NCBI RefSeq assembly: GCF_040373385.1
Contig: NZ_JBDXXH010000004.1
Span: forward strand, 51,942 to 115,941
Reading direction: 5' to 3'
Length of the DNA stretch: 64,000 nucleotides
Source of the DNA: Nitratidesulfovibrio sp.
GTDB taxonomy: Bacteria; Desulfobacterota; Desulfovibrionia; Desulfovibrionales; Desulfovibrionaceae
A program made the translations under genes and the position numbers. Under the pieces are notes generated by a model. It saw nothing but the letters and a program-made list of their open reading frames with translations. It was not told the origin of the DNA and did not search any database. Below are positions 60,589 to 64,000 of the stretch, in pieces. Numbering within the stretch: the stretch's first letter is position 1; each line of letters starts with the position of its first letter.

Positions 60589-62853
60589 ATGGATACCGAA
60601 AAGAGAACGCAGCACCTCGCCGAACGTCTGGGCTACATCCGCGACGTGTTCGGCGGAAAGCACAACGAGAACATCGCGCTCCTCGAGTCCAAGTTGCAGG
60701 AATTCAACCTGCGCCTGTCCGAGGGCTCCATCAGCGACGAAAACGCCGCGCTGACAACCCTTGAAGACCTGTTCGACTTCGTGGAGCGCAAGCTGGAAGC
60801 CGAACTGACGCCCATGGACAAGGTGCGCATCGTGCGGCACCCGCAGCGCATCTGCCTGCGCGACATCCTGGAAAACGTCTACGACAACTACACCGAAATC
60901 GGCGGCAAGGACGAACACTCCATTGACCCGTCCATGCTCATCGCCCGCGCCTACATTACCCGGCGCAACGGCAAGAAGACCATCAACCAGCCGGTTCTGG
61001 TCATCGGGCAGGAAAAGGGCCACGGAGAGGAATTCCGCAACGGCGGTTCGGTGAAGCCGTGGGGCAACGCCAAGGCCCTTCAGTACATGAAGGTTGCCGA
61101 AACCGAAGGCATCCCCATCCACACCTACGTCTTCACGCCCGGCTCGTACCCTGTCGAGGACTACCCCGGCGCGGCCCAGCAGATTGCCCGCAACCTGTAC
61201 GAAATGGCGGGGCTGCGCGTGCCGGTCATTGCCGTGTTCTCGGAAGGCGGCTCTGGCGGGGCCGAGGCCATCGGGCTTTCCGACCGCCGCCTGATGCTCT
61301 CGCACGGGTATTATTCGGTCATTTCGCCCGAAGGGGCGGCGGCCATCGAAGGCCGCCTGCGCCATGGGCAGCGCGCCACGCCCGAACTGATCGAAAAATG
61401 CGCCCAGCAACTGCGCATCACGGCGGAAGACAACCTGCGCATGGGCTATATCGACCACGTGGTGACGGAACCGCCGCTGGGCGCGCGCCCGTACCACTAC
61501 GACTTCTTCCGGGGCCTGCGGCAGGAAATCATCCGCGCCACGGACGAGGTGATCCTGAACGTGAAGGGCTTTGCCCCGTTCCGGGCCATGGTGCTGCGCC
61601 GCCGTCGCGGCAAGGCCGAAACCATGGACCTCGACAACATGTACGTGCGCTGGAGCCTGTCGTCGTCCGCCAAGGACCGGCTGGTGGCCCGCCGCCATCG
61701 CAAGTTCAACCGCCTTGCCCGCAATGCCGCGCGCGACCGGCGCCCCGTGCTGCGCAAGCTGTCCAACATGGGCTGGGACGCCTGGTGGGACATCTACTCG
61801 TACTTCAAGTACGACCTGCTGCGTAAGCACCAGCAGAAGATCGCCTACCTCATGGAAGAGGTGGAGGCCGAAGCACAGGTGCTCGTGGAAAAGGTGGCCG
61901 CCCCGTGGCGCAAGATCACCTGCGCGCTGCCCGGCGGCGCGTGCCAGAGCAGCGAGCAGACCGAACGCGAACTGACCACCCTGTCCGACTGGGACGAAGA
62001 GGGGCAGCGCAACGGCAACTGGAGCTATGTCAGCCCCCGCGCCAAGGAAGACCGCGCCATCACCTGCCCCAACGCGGGCAGCCACGGCTGCCTCGACCTG
62101 TGGGCCCCCGACCTGTTCGGCGAATTCGCCGGGGTGTGCACCTACTGCGGGCACCACTTTCCCATGGAATACCAGTGGTACCTGCACAACGTGTTCGATG
62201 AAGGCTCCATCTTCGAGTTCAACACGGAAATCGAGGCGGGCAACCCCCTCGGGTTCGAAGGGTTCGACGTCAAGCTGGAGCAGGCCAAGAAGCAGACCGG
62301 CCTGAAGAGCGGCTGCGTCACCTTCGAGGCGCGCATCGACAACGTGAAGCTGGTGGTTGCCATGCTGGTGGCCCCGTTCCGGGGCGGCTCCGTGGGTGCG
62401 GCAGAGGGCGAAAAGTTCGTCCAGGCCGCCGAGCGCGCCAAGAAGAAGCGCTATCCCTTCCTGGCCTACGTGCACGGCACCGCCGGCATCCGCATTCAGG
62501 AAGGCACCAACGGCGTCATCCAGATGCCCCGCTGCACCATGGCCGTGCGCCGTTACATAGAGGCCGGGGGCCTGTACCTTGTGCTGTACGACACCAACTC
62601 GTACGCCGGGCCGCTGGCCAGCTTCCTGGGCTGCTCGCCCTACCAGTTCTCCATCCGTTCGGCCAACATCGGCTTCGCCGGGCCGGGCGTCATCAAGGAG
62701 ACCACGGGCGTGGACATTCCGCCGGACTACCACAGGGCCTACCGCGCCCTGTCGCGCGGGCACATCCAGGGCATCTGGGACCGCCGCGACGCGCGCATGA
62801 ACCTGAAGCAGGCCCTTCTGACCATGGGCGGCCGCAACCTCTACTACCGGTAG
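60589..62853 (+). CDS. Acetyl-CoA carboxylase carboxyltransferase, AccA-AccD fusion
   Basis: 754 residues from ATG 60589 (GGGGAAG upstream). The first half is AccA-like (EKGHGEEFRNGGSVKPWG, the GSGG loop FSEGGSGGAEAIGLSDRR, VISPEGAAAI). The second half is AccD-like (LFGEFAGVCTYCGHHFPMEYQ, FEGFDVKLEQAKKQTG, GTAGIRIQEGTNGVIQMPR). Only one CxxC pair is obvious at the AccD zinc ribbon, the other ligand set being CPNAGSHGC. The order alpha-beta is the reverse of beta-alpha fusions in some actinobacteria. It transfers the carboxyl group from biotin to the acyl-CoA. About 200 nt separate it from the biotin carboxylase gene. Confidence 0.92.
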   Translation: MDTEKRTQHLAERLGYIRDVFGGKHNENIALLESKLQEFNLRLSEGSISDENAALTTLEDLFDFVERKLEAELTPMDKVRIVRHPQRICLRDILENVYDNYTEIGGKDEHSIDPSMLIARAYITRRNGKKTINQPVLVIGQEKGHGEEFRNGGSVKPWGNAKALQYMKVAETEGIPIHTYVFTPGSYPVEDYPGAAQQIARNLYEMAGLRVPVIAVFSEGGSGGAEAIGLSDRRLMLSHGYYSVISPEGAAAIEGRLRHGQRATPELIEKCAQQLRITAEDNLRMGYIDHVVTEPPLGARPYHYDFFRGLRQEIIRATDEVILNVKGFAPFRAMVLRRRRGKAETMDLDNMYVRWSLSSSAKDRLVARRHRKFNRLARNAARDRRPVLRKLSNMGWDAWWDIYSYFKYDLLRKHQQKIAYLMEEVEAEAQVLVEKVAAPWRKITCALPGGACQSSEQTERELTTLSDWDEEGQRNGNWSYVSPRAKEDRAITCPNAGSHGCLDLWAPDLFGEFAGVCTYCGHHFPMEYQWYLHNVFDEGSIFEFNTEIEAGNPLGFEGFDVKLEQAKKQTGLKSGCVTFEARIDNVKLVVAMLVAPFRGGSVGAAEGEKFVQAAERAKKKRYPFLAYVHGTAGIRIQEGTNGVIQMPRCTMAVRRYIEAGGLYLVLYDTNSYAGPLASFLGCSPYQFSIRSANIGFAGPGVIKETTGVDIPPDYHRAYRALSRGHIQGIWDRRDARMNLKQALLTMGGRNLYYR

Positions 62854-62885
62854 GGGAAGGCCCCAACGCAGGATAGGTGACATCC

Positions 62886-63536
62886 GTGTTCGACATCACG
62901 CAATTGCTGGATGAAATAAAGGCGTCTCCATACGAGGAGATCGTCGTCGCCGCGCCGCATACCGGCGTGGTCACGTTCGCCGACGTGCGCGAAGGCACCC
63001 GGGTCATCGGGCCTTCCGGCACGTGGAAGGAAAAGAAGGGCACGCTGCTCGCCACCATAGAGCGCGAGCGCAACCCAAAGCCCATCCACGCCGTGGAAAA
63101 GGGCGAGGTCAAGGAAGTGCTGCGCCACCTGGAAGGCACCTTCGTCGAGGCGGGCACCCCCCTCGTGCGGTTGCGCCACTTCCTGTCCAAGGACGAGGTG
63201 CTGGCCATCATCCTCAAGAAGGCCCTGCACCTCTTTGTCGCGCCGGAGCGCGCCAAGTACTACTTCGCGCCCGACGTGGACAAGAAGGTCAAGGCTTCCG
63301 GCGCCAGTTCCGTCTCGCTGCACGAGGGCATGGACCTGTTCATCATGTCGCGCATGAAGCGCGAGGCCTCGCTGGCCTATTCCGGCCCCAGCGGCGTCAT
63401 CTACGCCGTGTACTTCCAGCACAACGAAAACGTGGATGCGGGCCAGCCCCTCATCGGCGTGTGCCCGCCGGACCAGCTCTCGCTCATCGAGGACGTGGTG
63501 GCTCGCGTGCAGACCGAGTGGGAAGAGCGGGAGTAA
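62886..63536 (+). CDS. Biotinyl/lipoyl-domain protein of carboxylase operon
   Basis: 216 residues from GTG 62886 (AGGTGA five bases upstream); GTG 62877 is possible. Two barrel-like segments are present. The first (HTGVVTFADVREGTRVIGP) lacks a lysine site. The second has SLHEGMDLFIMSRMKREASLAYSG, cut here, then PSGVIYAVYFQHNENVDAGQPLIGV, which aligns with the biotin carrier half-barrel. In it the canonical AMKM becomes RMKR, with K158 at the biotin position. It is probably the biotin carrier for the neighbouring carboxylase, but the motif is non-canonical. Confidence 0.75.
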   Translation: MFDITQLLDEIKASPYEEIVVAAPHTGVVTFADVREGTRVIGPSGTWKEKKGTLLATIERERNPKPIHAVEKGEVKEVLRHLEGTFVEAGTPLVRLRHFLSKDEVLAIILKKALHLFVAPERAKYYFAPDVDKKVKASGASSVSLHEGMDLFIMSRMKREASLAYSGPSGVIYAVYFQHNENVDAGQPLIGVCPPDQLSLIEDVVARVQTEWEERE

Positions 63537-63539
63537 GCC

Positions 63540-63914
63540 ATGGGCAAGGTGTTGCAGGTGCGCGTGTGGGCTTCTACCTACCGCGACGAGGATGTGGAAA
63601 AGGCCTGGCCGCTGCTTGTGGCCCTTGTCTGGCCCGAACCTTTCATCCGGCCCGTGGCCGGACAGGTGCTGGGCCCCGCAGACCGGCGCGGCGTGCTGGA
63701 ACTGGTGCAGGCCCTTGACGACGGGCTGCGCTTTGCCGGGTGGGATGCCCCCGTGCGCGACGCCCTGGCCGACCGCGTGCCCGCCATCGTGGCCCTGCGC
63801 GACAAGCTGGACGCCGCCCTTGCCGAATGGGACGCCCGCACCGCCAACCGCATCACCGACGAACTGGAAGAAGCCCTGGACCAGGCCGAAAAGGCGCTGG
63901 TGAAGGCGAAGTAG
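63540..63914 (+). CDS. Small uncharacterised protein of carboxylase operon
   Basis: 124 residues starting 3 nt after the biotinyl-like gene, with GGGAG upstream. The N-terminal half has a mixed fold (VLQVRVWASTYRDEDVEKAW), and the C-terminal half is a long acidic helix or coiled coil (ITDELEEALDQAEKALVKAK). No family is recognised. Tight linkage suggests a structural or regulatory partner of the carboxylase (inference). A terminator follows. Confidence 0.72.
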   Translation: MGKVLQVRVWASTYRDEDVEKAWPLLVALVWPEPFIRPVAGQVLGPADRRGVLELVQALDDGLRFAGWDAPVRDALADRVPAIVALRDKLDAALAEWDARTANRITDELEEALDQAEKALVKAK

Positions 63915-63966
63915 AGATAAAGCCGATTCCTTTTTAAGAGGGAAAGGCAGGAAAGATAACGGGGGG

Positions 63967-64000
63967 AAGGGGAGGACACTTTGAAAAGTGTCCTCCCCTT
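63967..64000 (+). terminator. Terminator of carboxylase operon (runs to window end)
   Basis: AAGGGGAGGACACTT and AAGTGTCCTCCCCTT form a perfect 15-bp stem with a 4-nt loop. The window ends on the last T pair, so the expected T-run cannot be seen. Confidence 0.75.

Overview
The window is about 64 kb of GC-rich chromosomal DNA from a Gram-negative bacterium. Protein features point to the Desulfovibrionaceae (Desulfovibrio/Nitratidesulfovibrio type): a bacterial STT3/PglB oligosaccharyltransferase, fused AccA-AccD carboxyltransferase, an Mla lipid-transport operon without MlaB, and several small lineage-type proteins with no recognisable domain. The genus is inferred from protein resemblance; no rRNA or tRNA gene was seen. 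The content is mostly housekeeping. I found no prophage, IS element, CRISPR array or classical defence island.

Layout. 0-8.8 kb: 3' end of an NSS-family sodium symporter, exported thermonuclease-like protein, MoaE-like protein, a large membrane protein with TPR-like helices and a CCHC zinc knuckle, Tex, small unknowns and thiol peroxidase. 9-13.8 kb: a nitrogen module, amtB-glnK-glnD, behind a near-consensus sigma-54 promoter. 14-19.5 kb: an orphan gene, a polar amino-acid ABC transporter, a LysO-type exporter split into two overlapping genes and a small cupin. 19.8-27.8 kb (minus strand): fabD, argS, a SPOR-domain protein and mlaE-F-D-C-A, linking fatty-acid supply, translation and outer-membrane lipid transport. 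28-36 kb: rsmG, a small acidic protein, the STT3 oligosaccharyltransferase, rlmH, a YrdC/Sua5 protein, a family-9 glycosyltransferase and a Nudix hydrolase. 36-39.6 kb: glgA-glgB. 39.8-47.4 kb: isoaspartyl peptidase, pdxA, hydantoinase A-like protein, an exported NagZ-like GH3 enzyme, trmL and cbiB/cobD. 47.5-56.6 kb: DksA-like zinc finger, CNNM/CorC-type protein, BaiN-like flavoprotein, YheT-like hydrolase, an unknown, typA/bipA and punA. 56.7-64 kb: motA-motB, a PilZ protein, and a carboxylase operon (biotin carboxylase, AccA-AccD fusion, biotinyl-like protein, small partner).

The most interesting material is between and at the edges of genes. (1) A near-consensus sigma-54 promoter at 33.91 kb lies about 20 nt before a strong intrinsic terminator with no co-directional gene between, so it could make a ~58-nt RNA with a pyrimidine-rich 5' end. 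(2) A modular family of long palindromes at 0.38, 19.54, 32.1 and 60.38 kb has diverged stems but, in three copies, a conserved loop. Two copies begin on the stop codon of the preceding gene. One is split by two copies of a REP-like hairpin that occurs again near 45.6 kb. (3) At least nine minisatellite-like arrays are present. Two of them (mlaF, motB) are built from the last codons plus the stop codon of the adjacent gene. Intergenic arrays often have a 10-bp period, and two arrays inside genes have a 9-bp, frame-neutral period.
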